53,867 nt of DNA. Origin: Streptomyces sp. NRRL S-340. Its GTDB lineage: Bacteria; Actinomycetota; Actinomycetes; Streptomycetales; Streptomycetaceae. Below the pieces are notes generated by a model. That model did no database searches and was not told the origin of the DNA. It saw nothing but the letters and a program-made list of their open reading frames with translations. The position numbers were made by a program, and so were the translations under genes. Positions 8,368-16,528 of the stretch are shown here, one piece after another. Position 1 is the first letter of the stretch, and the number at the start of each line of letters is the position of its first letter. Location: positions 1 through 53,867 of the forward strand of contig NZ_JOIY01000051.1 of NCBI RefSeq assembly GCF_000720185.1, in the 5' to 3' direction.

Positions 8368-9612
8368 CTACTTGGCGTCCTCGCCGTCGATGCCCAGGCC
8401 GGGCAGGAGACCCGGGAGGAGGGGCGGGATCGTGACGTCGGGGTCGCTGCCGGGCGACTTGCCGGCGGACGGGGAGGCGCTGCCGCTGGACTGCGGCGGG
8501 TCGAGCAGACCGCCGGTGGTGCCGCCGAGCAGACCGTCACCGCTCTCGCTGCCGCTGCCCGCCGACGCCGTGGGGCTGCCGCTGCCGGGCCCGTGAGCGC
8601 CCGAGGGACTGCCGCTGCCGGTGCTGGGCGGGGCGGAGCGGCCGGCGGAACCGGTGGGGCCGGACGGTGACGCCGGTGCCTTCCGGTGCCGTCCGCCGCC
8701 GTCGGCGGGGGCGGCGGGCTGGGGCAGCAGCGACTGGAGCGGGGCGACCTCCTGGTCTATGGCGTCGAACACCGAGGAGACCTGGTCGCTGACGTCCCCG
8801 AGCTGCACGGGCAGCTTCTCGCGCAGCGCGCCCCAGGCGTCGCGGTGGGACTTGGAGAAGGCGGAGAGCGCCTGGATGGGGCCCAGGGACTCCGGGTCGC
8901 GCTCGTACGCCTCGTGCAGCAGGCGGTGGCCCTCGGTGGCGTCGTGCTGCATCCCGGACAGGGTGCGGCGGATCTCACCGAGGGACTCGTGGTCCAGGTG
9001 GCCACCGCGGCCCCGCTCCAGCAGCCGCCTGGCCTCGCTCAGCCGCATCGAGGCGAGGTCCAGGTAGGCCTGTCCCTGGTCGTCGGCCCCGTCGGTCAGG
9101 TAGTTGAGCTTGAAGTCCTCGATGCCGCGCTTGAGGCCGTACAGCGAGTCACCGGGGAGGGCGTCGGAGCTGGCGGCTGCCACTCCGCCGAAGGCGCTCG
9201 CGGCCACCCCGACGCTGAGCCCGCCCGCGGCAAGGCCCTTGGTCAGGCGTGTGCGCGGCCGCAGTTTCCCCAGGCCGCTCGCCCGGTGCGCGCCCTTGCC
9301 CCGGTGGCCCCGCTGACCGGGCACCGACAGCTCACTCGCCTCGCCCGCCGCGGTGCCCTCCTGCAGCATGGCCTCCATGGCGGCCACCAGCTGGGCCCGC
9401 TGGACGGCCTTGACCTCGGGGTCCAGCTCCGGCCTGGGCAGCGCGCCGAGACCGGTGGCGAGGGCCGTCAAGCGCCCCTGCTCGGTCTGGTCCGCCGCCG
9501 GGTCCGGTTCCGGTCCCTCGGACTGCTCGGCCGCCGGGCCCCGGTCGGACAGCTCCTCCAGGGCCTGGGCGAAGGCGTTCGCCCGCCGGTGCGCCGATAC
9601 GTTCGCGATCAC
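8368..9612 (-). CDS. rsbN: Anti-sigma factor RsbN for sigma-BldN
   Basis: A 414-residue single-pass membrane protein lying directly downstream of bldN, the position and architecture of RsbN, which binds and inhibits sigma-BldN. The cytosolic N-terminus (about residues 1-120) begins VIANVSAHRRANAFAQALEE and would hold the sigma-binding part. A transmembrane segment lies at about 126-147. SDALPGDSLYGLKRGIE starts a DUF5667-type extracytoplasmic domain, followed by a Ser/Gly/Pro-rich tail from about 300. The GTG at 9612 is preferred over the in-frame GTG at 9621 because CCTCCT on the plus strand (AGGAGG) at 9621-9626 is ideally spaced for 9612. A sigma-BldN-like promoter lies upstream. Confidence 0.92.
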   Translation of the reverse strand: MIANVSAHRRANAFAQALEELSDRGPAAEQSEGPEPDPAADQTEQGRLTALATGLGALPRPELDPEVKAVQRAQLVAAMEAMLQEGTAAGEASELSVPGQRGHRGKGAHRASGLGKLRPRTRLTKGLAAGGLSVGVAASAFGGVAAASSDALPGDSLYGLKRGIEDFKLNYLTDGADDQGQAYLDLASMRLSEARRLLERGRGGHLDHESLGEIRRTLSGMQHDATEGHRLLHEAYERDPESLGPIQALSAFSKSHRDAWGALREKLPVQLGDVSDQVSSVFDAIDQEVAPLQSLLPQPAAPADGGGRHRKAPASPSGPTGSAGRSAPPSTGSGSPSGAHGPGSGSPTASAGSGSESGDGLLGGTTGGLLDPPQSSGSASPSAGKSPGSDPDVTIPPLLPGLLPGLGIDGEDAK

Positions 9613-9742
9613 TGGCGGCACCTCCTCTCGTCATGACGGTCGACTCCACGGGGGTCCTGCGGGGTTGCACGCCCACGACCGGACCACCCGATCGGGTGAT
9701 CAGCGTGGGCCAAGGCATGACCACAGGGAGCCTGTATCCCGC

Positions 9743-9771
9743 ACAACGAGCGCCCCGGCACTTCGGTTACG
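9743..9771 (-). promoter_or_regulatory. Sigma-BldN-type promoter of rsbN
   Basis: On the minus strand CGTAAC (9771-9766) and CGTTGT (9748-9743) are separated by 17 nt. This fits the published sigma-BldN consensus (CGTAAC, then CGTTGA) in all but the last base. It would start transcription near 9735, about 120 nt before the rsbN GTG, giving a negative feedback loop in which sigma-BldN drives its own inhibitor. Confidence 0.75.
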
Positions 9772-9847
9772 GACGTTCCGGGATCCGGTGGAGAAGTCAA
9801 CGCGCCGCGACGGAGGGTGAGTTGAATGTCGCTCAGGGTGGGCGGTC

Positions 9848-10672
9848 TCAGCGGGCGTCGTCGGGGAGCAGCCGGGCCAGGGTGCGCACCGCCCGGTACT
9901 GGAGGGTCTTGATCGCGCCCTCGTTCTTGCCCATCACCCGGGCGGTCTCGGCGACCGAGAGGCCCTGGAGGAAGCGGAGCGTGACGCACTCCTGCTGCTG
10001 GGGGTTGAGCCGTCGTACGGCGTCCAGCAGGGCGGCGTTGGACAGCGACTCCAGGACGGAGTCCTCGGGGGAGCGCTCGACCTCGTTGGCGTCGAGCATC
10101 TCGCCGGTGGTGACCTCCAGCCGGAAGCGGCTGGACTTGAAGTGGTCGGCGACGAGGTTGCGGGCGATGGTGACCAGCCAGGCGCCGAAGTCGCGGCCCT
10201 GCCAGGTGAAGGTGCCGATGCGGCGCAGGGCCCGCAGAAAGGTCTCGCTGGTGAGGTCCTCGGCGGTCGCCTTGCCGCCCACGCGGTAGTAGATGTACCG
10301 GTACACGGTGTCGCTGTACTGGTCGTAGAGGCGGCCGAAGGCGTCGGCCTCGCCGGCCTGGGCGCGTTCGACGAGGTCCATCATCCGGGCGCTGTCGCTG
10401 TCCGCGGCGGGGCGGCGGACGGTGGCCGCCGGGGCGGAGCGCGCGCGTCTGCCGGCCGTCCGCCCGTCGCCGGAACGCCGCCCCTCGACGACGGCGCTGC
10501 GCGCGGGCCCCTGCTCCATGCCGTCGGCCAGCGCGTAGCACGGGCCGAGCGGCGCGGCGGTGGCGAAGGCGGGGCCGGGGTACGCGGTGGGGACGATGGT
10601 GCGCAGCAGGTCGAGGACCGTTGCGCGGAGCGTAGCCAGGCCCGAGGCGTCAACCCCGACGTGTGGGTACAC
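9848..10672 (-). CDS. bldN: ECF sigma factor sigma-BldN, developmental
   Basis: A 274-residue ECF sigma factor required for aerial mycelium formation; in Streptomyces it directs chaplin and rodlin genes. The N-terminal extension of about 90 residues, starting VYPHVGVDASGLATLRAT, is the hallmark of BldN, whose product is made as a pro-protein and processed. Sigma region 2 follows (FGRLYDQYSDTVYRYIYYRV, about residues 112-131, with DLTSETFLRALR), and region 4 (LNPQQQECVTLRFLQGLSV, about 219-237). The GTG at 10672 keeps the conserved extension. rsbN lies 235 bp downstream on the same strand. Identity is firm from sequence and synteny. Confidence 0.95.
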   Translation of the reverse strand: MYPHVGVDASGLATLRATVLDLLRTIVPTAYPGPAFATAAPLGPCYALADGMEQGPARSAVVEGRRSGDGRTAGRRARSAPAATVRRPAADSDSARMMDLVERAQAGEADAFGRLYDQYSDTVYRYIYYRVGGKATAEDLTSETFLRALRRIGTFTWQGRDFGAWLVTIARNLVADHFKSSRFRLEVTTGEMLDANEVERSPEDSVLESLSNAALLDAVRRLNPQQQECVTLRFLQGLSVAETARVMGKNEGAIKTLQYRAVRTLARLLPDDAR

Positions 10673-11191
10673 GGGACTCCCAGAGGCAGAGCTTGCATCA
10701 CGTGCAGTGCGGAACCATTCACCCGTCGTAGCGACGGAGGGGTGCCGGATTGCGTCTGAGGAGAATAACGCTTCGTACAGGCCCTGCTACACCGAGTTGC
10801 TCAAATCACCGATTACGTCGTTTCGGTAACCGGTTGATGACCGTTCGTGTGTCGCAGAGTGACCGTTTGCTGATCGTTCTGGTTCGTGATCGGGGTAGGA
10901 CAGGGGCGTGTTGTGGCGGTGTACCGCCAACGGGTAAGGCCGGCGCGGTACATGGGGGCGTTCGGTCGTTTGACCGGAATCCGGCTGCGCGGAGCGACTG
11001 TGACCGGTGGTGTCACTGTGTTTTCCGTGACCGGTGGTGTGCGGCCGCCCGGCGCCGGGGGTGCGCGGTCAGGGACGACGGCGGCCGGGTGGCCGGGTCC
11101 GGTGGCTGGGCGCGGGGACCGGTTCGGGTCCGGCGGCCGACTGCGGGGCCGCTGCGGGCCGGGTCCGGGCCCGCGGGGCGCGCGCCGGAGG
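10673..11191. other. bldN upstream region, no gene
   Basis: These 519 bp between the HAD-phosphatase stop and the bldN start have no convincing ORF. The bldN-proximal half is noticeably less GC-rich than its surroundings and holds the BldD-like box at 10850-10862. At 11000-11040 the 14-mer GTGACCGGTGGTGT occurs twice, 27 bp apart; the first copy forms an inverted repeat GTGAC-N7-GTCAC. This is the expected location of the developmental control of bldN. Confidence 0.6.
10850..10862. promoter_or_regulatory. BldD-type box upstream of bldN
   Basis: TGTCGCAGAGTGA matches the palindromic BldD consensus TNACNCWGNGTNA at all constrained positions but one (T for A at position 3). It lies 178 bp upstream of the bldN start. 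bldN is a known direct target of the BldD-cyclic-di-GMP repressor, so this is the best candidate operator in the region. A second, weaker core (ACACCGAGT) lies at 10789-10797. Confidence 0.65.
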
Positions 11192-12118
11192 TCAGCGGCG
11201 GCGCCGGTGCAGGGCGATCGCCGCGGCGGTGCCGCCCGCGACCGCGCCGACGCCCGCCGCGGCGGGGATGCCGACCTTCGCCGCCTTGCGGCCGGTGCGG
11301 TAGTCGCGCAGGCGCCAGTCCTTCTCCCGGGCGTGTCGGCGGAGCTTGGCGTCGGGGTTGATGGCGTAGGGGTGGCCGACCAGCGACAGCATGGGGATGT
11401 CGTTGTGCGAGTCGCTGTAGGCGGCGCAGCGGGACAGGTCCAGGCCCTCCGCCGCCGCCAGGGCGCGGACCGCCTCGGCCTTCGCCGGGCCGTGCAGCGG
11501 TTCGCCGACCAGGCGGCCGGTGTAGACGCCGGCGACCGACTCGGCCACCGTGCCGAGCGCGCCGGTCAGGCCCAGCCGGCGGGCGATGACCTGGGCGATC
11601 TCCACCGGGGCCGCGGTGACCAGCCACACTTTCTGGCCGGCGTCGAGGTGTGCCTGGGCCAGGGCCCGGGTGCCCGGCCAGATGCGCTCGGCCATGTACT
11701 CGTCGTAGATCTCCTCGCCGATGGACTGCAGCTCGGAGACGCGGTGGCCCTTGACGATGGACAGTGCCGAGTCGCGGGCCTCCTGCATGTGTTCGGGGTC
11801 CTCGACGCCGGCCAGCCGGAACCAGGCCTGCTGCCAGGCGAACCGGGCGAGGTCGCGGGTCTCGAAGAACTTCCGTTTGTACAGGCCCCGGCCGAAGTGG
11901 AACAGCGCGGCGCCCTGCATCACGGTGTTGTCCAGGTCGAAGAAGGCGGCGGCGCGGTCGTCGCCGTGCACGGGGAACTCCGGTTCCGCCGGGGCGGGCG
12001 CCGGGGCCTGTGCCTCCTGGGAGGACTTGCGCGCTGCCTCCGCCGAGGCCTCGCCTGCCAGCACGCTCCGCGCGGTGGCGGAGCGCCTACGGGGGGTGAG
12101 CCATCCGAGAGCGGCCAT
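11192..12118 (-). CDS. HAD-IB family hydrolase, SerB-like phosphatase
   Basis: A 308-residue protein of the HAD IB subfamily, related to phosphoserine phosphatase and CicA. After a 50-residue hydrophilic leader come the nucleophile motif [16 protein letters not shown], motif [13 protein letters not shown], the lysine block [11 protein letters not shown] and motif [14 protein letters not shown]. The C-terminal 25 residues are hydrophobic and Ala/Gly-rich and end HRRRR, which could be a membrane anchor. The ATG at 12118 ([12 protein letters not shown]) is chosen over one at 12130; neither has a strong ribosome-binding site. Relatives occupy the same place beside bldN in S. coelicolor. The substrate is unknown. 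Confidence 0.87.
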   Translation of the reverse strand: MAALGWLTPRRRSATARSVLAGEASAEAARKSSQEAQAPAPAPAEPEFPVHGDDRAAAFFDLDNTVMQGAALFHFGRGLYKRKFFETRDLARFAWQQAWFRLAGVEDPEHMQEARDSALSIVKGHRVSELQSIGEEIYDEYMAERIWPGTRALAQAHLDAGQKVWLVTAAPVEIAQVIARRLGLTGALGTVAESVAGVYTGRLVGEPLHGPAKAEAVRALAAAEGLDLSRCAAYSDSHNDIPMLSLVGHPYAINPDAKLRRHAREKDWRLRDYRTGRKAAKVGIPAAAGVGAVAGGTAAAIALHRRRR

Positions 12119-12395
12119 GGCTGTGAGCATAGCCAGTCTGTTCGGGGGTTCCTCAGCCGCGAGGTTCGGGCGCCGTGAACTCTGCGCGACGGCGCCGTGA
12201 AGGGGACCGCCGAGGGCCGCCCCGGGACGGCCCGGAGGAGGGCGGCGGGATGGCCGCGGGGGCGGCGGCGGGGCCGCCGGGGGATCCGCGGCGGGGAGCC
12301 GCCGGAGGGCGCGCGGCAGGACGGCCTCGGAGCCGGGGGAGGGCCGGACGGCCGGGCGGGGCGGTCCTGGAAGCGGGGGCGCCGCCGGGGCGACA

Positions 12396-12680
12396 ATGTC
12401 CGGCATGAGTCCGCTCTTCCGCCGCAGGCCCCCCGCTCCCCAGGACCGGCTGGTGACCCTCGTCCGCAAGCCCGGCTGTCATCTGTGCGACGACGCGCAG
12501 GAGGTCGTCGAGAAGGTGTGCGCGGATCTCGGTGTCCGCTGGGAGCAGAAGGACATCACCGAGGACCCGCGGCTGCACGACCGGTACTGGGAGCAGATCC
12601 CCGTCGTCCTGATCGACGGGGAGCAGCACACCTTCTGGCGGGTGAACGAGGAGCGGCTGCGCCGCGCGCTGGCCGGCTGA
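12396..12680 (+). CDS. Glutaredoxin-family (DUF836-like) thiol protein
   Basis: A 94-residue thioredoxin-fold protein. [20 protein letters not shown] contains the redox motif C28-H-L-C31, and the cis-proline segment [12 protein letters not shown] follows near residue 70. The length equals a single glutaredoxin domain. The ATG at 12396 is supported by GGGGCG 4-5 nt upstream; an internal ATG at 12405 is possible. It lies between the divergent HAD phosphatase gene and the redox-regulated rex-hem operon, so a role in thiol redox control is plausible but inferred only from position. Confidence 0.87.
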   Translation: MSGMSPLFRRRPPAPQDRLVTLVRKPGCHLCDDAQEVVEKVCADLGVRWEQKDITEDPRLHDRYWEQIPVVLIDGEQHTFWRVNEERLRRALAG

Positions 12681-12872
12681 GCCGCGCATCAGCGGGCCCG
12701 AGAGGCCGGCCGCGAACTGACCGGCGGGTACAAAGTGGCCGAAAGTCGCTTAGGATCGACGGCGACTTGGTCTCGGGGGCGGTGATCGTGAAGGAGCGTG
12801 TGCGGTTTTGCCCCCAACGAGTAAGGAACGCGGACGCGGGTGCGTCGGTTCCGCATGTTCACGCCGGGGGCG

Positions 12873-12888
12873 CGTGACCCCGGTCACG
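12873..12888. promoter_or_regulatory. Crp-like palindrome upstream of rex
   Basis: CGTGACCCCGGTCACG is a perfect palindrome with 7-bp arms and a 2-nt centre. It also fits the Streptomyces Crp pattern GTG-N6-GNCAC exactly. It lies 26 bp upstream of the Rex operator. Which factor binds is an inference. Confidence 0.5.
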
Positions 12889-12914
12889 TTGGCCGGGCAA
12901 ATCGGACACCATCT

Positions 12915-12932
12915 TTGTGCACGCGTTCACAA
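12915..12932. promoter_or_regulatory. Rex operator (ROP)
   Basis: TTGTGCACGCGTTCACAA differs from the Rex consensus TTGTGAANNNNTTCACAA at one arm position. It lies 76 bp upstream of rex. In S. coelicolor, Rex represses its own rex-hemACD operon and cydABCD when NADH is low and releases DNA when NADH rises. Confidence 0.93.
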
Positions 12933-13008
12933 AGACATAGCCTGCTGTCGACGGGGCGGTCCGGGAACGTATGACCGCCCACAGCCCCGCTCTACCCGCA
13001 GGAGCACC

Positions 13009-13773
13009 GTGGCAACTGGCCGAACTCACCGACCGGCGACCCGTAGCCGAGGGATTCCCGAGGCCACCGTCGCCCGGCTTCCGCTGTACCTCCGAGCCCT
13101 GACCGCACTGTCGGAGCGCTCGGTCCCGACGGTTTCCTCCGAGGAACTGGCGGCGGCTGCGGGAGTCAACTCCGCCAAGCTGCGCAAGGACTTCTCCTAC
13201 CTCGGCTCCTACGGGACCCGTGGTGTCGGCTACGACGTCGAGTATCTCGTCTACCAGATCTCCCGTGAACTGGGGCTCACCCAGGACTGGCCGGTTGTGA
13301 TCGTCGGCATCGGAAACCTCGGCGCCGCGCTCGCCAACTACGGCGGGTTCGCCTCCCGCGGCTTCCGCGTCGCCGCGCTCATCGACGCCGACCCCGCGAT
13401 GGCCGGGAAGCCGGTCGCCGGGATCCCGGTCCAGCACACCGACGAGCTGGAGGCGATCATCCGGGACAACGGCGTCTCGATCGGCGTCATCGCGACGCCC
13501 GCGGGCGCCGCCCAGCAGGTCTGCGACCGGCTCGTCGCCGCGGGCGTCAGCTCCATCCTGAACTTCGCGCCGACCGTGCTGAACGTCCCCGAGGGCGTCG
13601 ACGTGCGCAAGGTCGACCTCTCCATCGAACTGCAGATCCTGGCCTTCCACGAGCAGCGCAAGGCCGGCGAGGAGGCCGCCGCCGAGGGCGCGGTGCCCGC
13701 CGCCGCTGCCGCCCGGAAGCACTCCGCCGACCAGGGACCCGACGGGGACGTCCCCGCCGTGATGCCGGCATGA
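13009..13773 (+). CDS. rex: Redox-sensing transcriptional repressor Rex
   Basis: A 254-residue homodimeric repressor that reads the NADH/NAD+ ratio. The N-terminal winged helix spans about residues 17-85 (TVSSEELAAAAGVNSAKLRK at 41-60). The Rossmann domain begins VVIVGIGNLG with the GxGxxG motif at 100-105, and a C-terminal domain-swapped helix SIELQILAFHEQRK lies near 215. The sequence is nearly that of S. coelicolor Rex. The GTG at 13009 is preceded by AGGAG. It overlaps hemA by 4 bp (ATGA), so it is translated as the first gene of the haem operon, and its own operator lies upstream. Confidence 0.97.
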   Translation: MATGRTHRPATRSRGIPEATVARLPLYLRALTALSERSVPTVSSEELAAAAGVNSAKLRKDFSYLGSYGTRGVGYDVEYLVYQISRELGLTQDWPVVIVGIGNLGAALANYGGFASRGFRVAALIDADPAMAGKPVAGIPVQHTDELEAIIRDNGVSIGVIATPAGAAQQVCDRLVAAGVSSILNFAPTVLNVPEGVDVRKVDLSIELQILAFHEQRKAGEEAAAEGAVPAAAAARKHSADQGPDGDVPAVMPA

Positions 13774-15545
13774 GCCTTCTCGTCGTCGGACTCAGTCACC
13801 GCAGCGCCCCCGTCAGCGTCCTGGAGCGCGCCTCCCTGAACGCGGACGACCGGGTCAAGCTGCTCCAGGACACCGTCGCCGCGGAGCCCGCCACCGAGGC
13901 CGCGGTCCTGGCCACCTGCAACCGCATCGAGCTGTACGCCGACGTGGACAAGTTCCACGCCGGGGTCGCCGAGCTGTCCACGCTGCTCGCCCAGCACAGC
14001 GGGGTCGGCCTGGAGGAACTCACTCCCCATCTTTACGTGCACTACGAGGACCGTGCCGTCCACCACCTGTTCTCGGTGGCCTGCGGCCTGGACTCGATGG
14101 TCGTCGGCGAGGGCCAGATCCTCGGCCAGATAAAGGACTCGCTCGCCCGCGCGCAGGAACTGCACACCGCGGGACGCCTGCTGAACGACCTGTTCCAGCA
14201 GGCGCTGAGGGTCGGCAAGCGGGCGCACTCCGAGACCGGCATCGACCGCGCCGGGCAGTCCCTGGTCACCTTCGGCCTGGAGCAGCTGTCCGCGGGCACG
14301 GCCGTCACCGACTGGGCGCGCGGCAAGAAGGCCCTGGTCATCGGCGCCGGTTCGATGTCGTCGCTGGCCGCCGCCACGCTGGCACGCGCCGGTGTCGGCG
14401 AGATCGTCATCGCCAACCGCACCCGGGAGCGCGCCGAGCGCCTCGCGCGGATCCTCACCGAGGGCGACGACACGCACGTGCCGGCCCGCGCGGTACCGAT
14501 GGACGCGGTACCGGTCGAGCTGACACGTGCAGACATCGCCGTCTCCTGCACCGGCGCGACGGGACTCGTCCTGACGGCCGAGGCGGTCGCCGCCGCGGTC
14601 GAGGGCCGTACGGCCGAGCCCGTCGCCCGGCCGGACGGCGGCCGCACGGCCCCGGAGCCCGCGGGGAGCCGTACGGCAGCCGCGGTGGAGCCGGGCCCGC
14701 GCGAGACGACGCAGCCGACCGCCGCCGGTGCCGAGGAGGGCTGCCCGCTCGACCTGGCCACCGTGGAGCAACTGGCCGGTGTGGAGCCGGGCTTCTCCCT
14801 GCTCGGCGAGTCCGCGGTCGCCGGTATCGACGCGGCCACCCTGGAGCAGCACGGGGCCTGGGTCGACGGCGGCACCTCCCTGCTGGAGCGGGGCCGCGCG
14901 CGTGACGCGCAGGCGGAGGCCGGCGCGGACGCCGAGCTGATCACCGCGCTCGCGGCGACCGCCGCCACCGTCGGCCGCGTCCCCGAACTGCGCAAGCCCG
15001 AGCCGGTCGCCGTGCTCCCGCGCCCCGAACCGGTCCTCTTCGTCCTCGACCTGGCCATGCCCCGCGACGTGGACGCGGCCGTGCACCGGCTGGCCGGGGC
15101 GCGCCTGGTGGACATCGAGTCGCTCGCCGAGGCCTCGGCCGACGCGCCGATGGCGGCCGACGTCGACCAGGTCCGCCGTATCGTCTCCGACGAGGTCGGG
15201 GCCTTCGGGGCGGCCCAGCGGGCGGCGCACATCACGCCGACCGTCGTCGCCCTGCGCACCATGGCCGCCGACGTCGTGGCCAGCGAGATCGCCCGCCTCG
15301 AAGGGCGGCTGCCCGGCCTCGACGACAAGCACCGCGCGGAGATCACCCAGACCGTGCGGCGCGTCGTGGACAAGCTGCTGCACGCCCCGACCGTGCGGGT
15401 CAAGCAGCTCGCGGCCGAACCCGGCGGCGCCGGGTACGCCGACGCGCTGCGCACCCTGTTCGACCTCGACCCGGAGACGGTGGCCTCCGTCTCCCGGGCC
15501 GACGAAGACTCCGAGAAGAACGGCAAGAACCGAGGGCCGGCATGA
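13770..15545 (+). CDS. hemA: Glutamyl-tRNA reductase
   Basis: A 591-residue NADPH-dependent enzyme that reduces glutamyl-tRNA to glutamate-1-semialdehyde, the first committed step of C5-pathway tetrapyrrole synthesis. The catalytic Cys50 lies in ATCNRIELY; SVACGLDSMVVGEGQILGQ is near 107-125, the nucleotide-binding GAGSMSSLAAATLARAG near 192, and the C-terminal dimerisation helices after 470. Typical bacterial HemA has about 420-450 residues. Here a low-complexity insertion of roughly 140 residues (about 279-420) splits the NADPH domain before VLFVLDLAMPRDV, as in other streptomycetes. It overlaps rex and hemC by 4 bp each. Confidence 0.96.
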   Translation: MSLLVVGLSHRSAPVSVLERASLNADDRVKLLQDTVAAEPATEAAVLATCNRIELYADVDKFHAGVAELSTLLAQHSGVGLEELTPHLYVHYEDRAVHHLFSVACGLDSMVVGEGQILGQIKDSLARAQELHTAGRLLNDLFQQALRVGKRAHSETGIDRAGQSLVTFGLEQLSAGTAVTDWARGKKALVIGAGSMSSLAAATLARAGVGEIVIANRTRERAERLARILTEGDDTHVPARAVPMDAVPVELTRADIAVSCTGATGLVLTAEAVAAAVEGRTAEPVARPDGGRTAPEPAGSRTAAAVEPGPRETTQPTAAGAEEGCPLDLATVEQLAGVEPGFSLLGESAVAGIDAATLEQHGAWVDGGTSLLERGRARDAQAEAGADAELITALAATAATVGRVPELRKPEPVAVLPRPEPVLFVLDLAMPRDVDAAVHRLAGARLVDIESLAEASADAPMAADVDQVRRIVSDEVGAFGAAQRAAHITPTVVALRTMAADVVASEIARLEGRLPGLDDKHRAEITQTVRRVVDKLLHAPTVRVKQLAAEPGGAGYADALRTLFDLDPETVASVSRADEDSEKNGKNRGPA

Positions 15546-16528
15546 GTAACAAGGCACTGAGACTCGGGACCAGGCGCAGCAAGCTCGCCATGGCCCAGTC
15601 CGGGCAGGTGGCGGACGCCGTGAGCCGGGTGACCGGACGGCCCGTCGAGCTGGTCGAGATCACCACGTACGGCGACGTCTCCCGCGAGCACCTGGCGCAG
15701 ATCGGCGGCACGGGCGTGTTCGTCGCGGCGCTGCGCGAGGCGCTGCTGCGGGGTGAGGTGGACTTCGCGGTTCATTCGCTCAAGGACCTGCCCACCACGC
15801 AGCCCGAGGACCTGGTCCTGGCCGCGATACCCGAGCGCGAGGACCCGCGCGACGTGGTCGTGGCCCGCGATGCGCTGAAGGTCACCGACCTCGCCGCGTC
15901 GTCCCCGACGGGGGTGGCACGCATCGGCACCGGCGCCCCGCGCCGCATGGCCCAGCTGAACGCGTACGCCCGCGCCCACGGACTGGACATCGAGACGGTC
16001 CCGATCCGGGGCAACGTCGACACCCGCATCGGCTTCGTCCGCAGCGGTGAGCTGGACGCGGTGGTCCTGGCCGCGGCCGGACTGAACCGGATCGGCCGCA
16101 GCGACGAGGTGACCGACTTCCTGTCGGTCGACACGGTTCTGCCCGCCCCCGGCCAGGGGGCTCTGGCGATCGAGTGCAGGGCGGGGACCACCGCCCAGGA
16201 CACTGAGCTGATCGCCGCGCTCGCCCGGCTCGACGACCCGCTCACGCGGGCCGCCGTGACGGCCGAGCGGTCACTGCTCGCCGCCCTGGAGGCCGGTTGC
16301 AGCGCCCCTGTGGGTGCTTTGGCCGACCTCCTGGCCGACGGGCAGACTGTCAAGGAAATGCGCCTGCGGGCCGTCGTCGGCACGACCGACGGCACCACGC
16401 TGGTGCAGCTGTCCACCACCGGTCCCGTGCCCCACACGCACGACGATGCGATGGCGTTCGGTCGCGAACTCGCCACCGAGATGCTCGCCCAGGGCGCGGC
16501 CGGTCTGATGGGGGAGCGAGCACATTGA
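15542..16528 (+). CDS. hemC: Porphobilinogen deaminase (hydroxymethylbilane synthase)
   Basis: A 328-residue enzyme that joins four porphobilinogen units into hydroxymethylbilane. The dipyrromethane cofactor Cys is in ALEAGCSAPVGAL near residue 250. The substrate-binding blocks LRLGTRRSKLAMAQSGQV (6-23), FAVHSLKDLPT (76-86) and GNVDTRIGFVRSGELDAVVLA are intact. Its length is normal for the family. It overlaps hemA at the start and the hemD fusion at the end by 4 bp, which points to translational coupling. Confidence 0.97.
   Translation: MSNKALRLGTRRSKLAMAQSGQVADAVSRVTGRPVELVEITTYGDVSREHLAQIGGTGVFVAALREALLRGEVDFAVHSLKDLPTTQPEDLVLAAIPEREDPRDVVVARDALKVTDLAASSPTGVARIGTGAPRRMAQLNAYARAHGLDIETVPIRGNVDTRIGFVRSGELDAVVLAAAGLNRIGRSDEVTDFLSVDTVLPAPGQGALAIECRAGTTAQDTELIAALARLDDPLTRAAVTAERSLLAALEAGCSAPVGALADLLADGQTVKEMRLRAVVGTTDGTTLVQLSTTGPVPHTHDDAMAFGRELATEMLAQGAAGLMGERAH

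Larger units (their letters stand above)
12681..13008 (+). other. rex-hem operon control region
   Basis: These 328 bp hold no gene. They contain a perfect 7-2-7 palindrome at 12873-12888, the Rex operator at 12915-12932 and a possible -10 TAGCCT at 12938-12943. The long leader and the two stacked operator-like sites indicate that this is a controlled promoter for rex, hemA, hemC and hemD. Confidence 0.7.

Noticed and set aside
11000..11040. Repeated GTGACCGGTGGTGT as a second BldD or Crp operator
   Set aside because: Spacing of the half-sites does not fit either consensus, and it lies over 300 bp from the bldN start.
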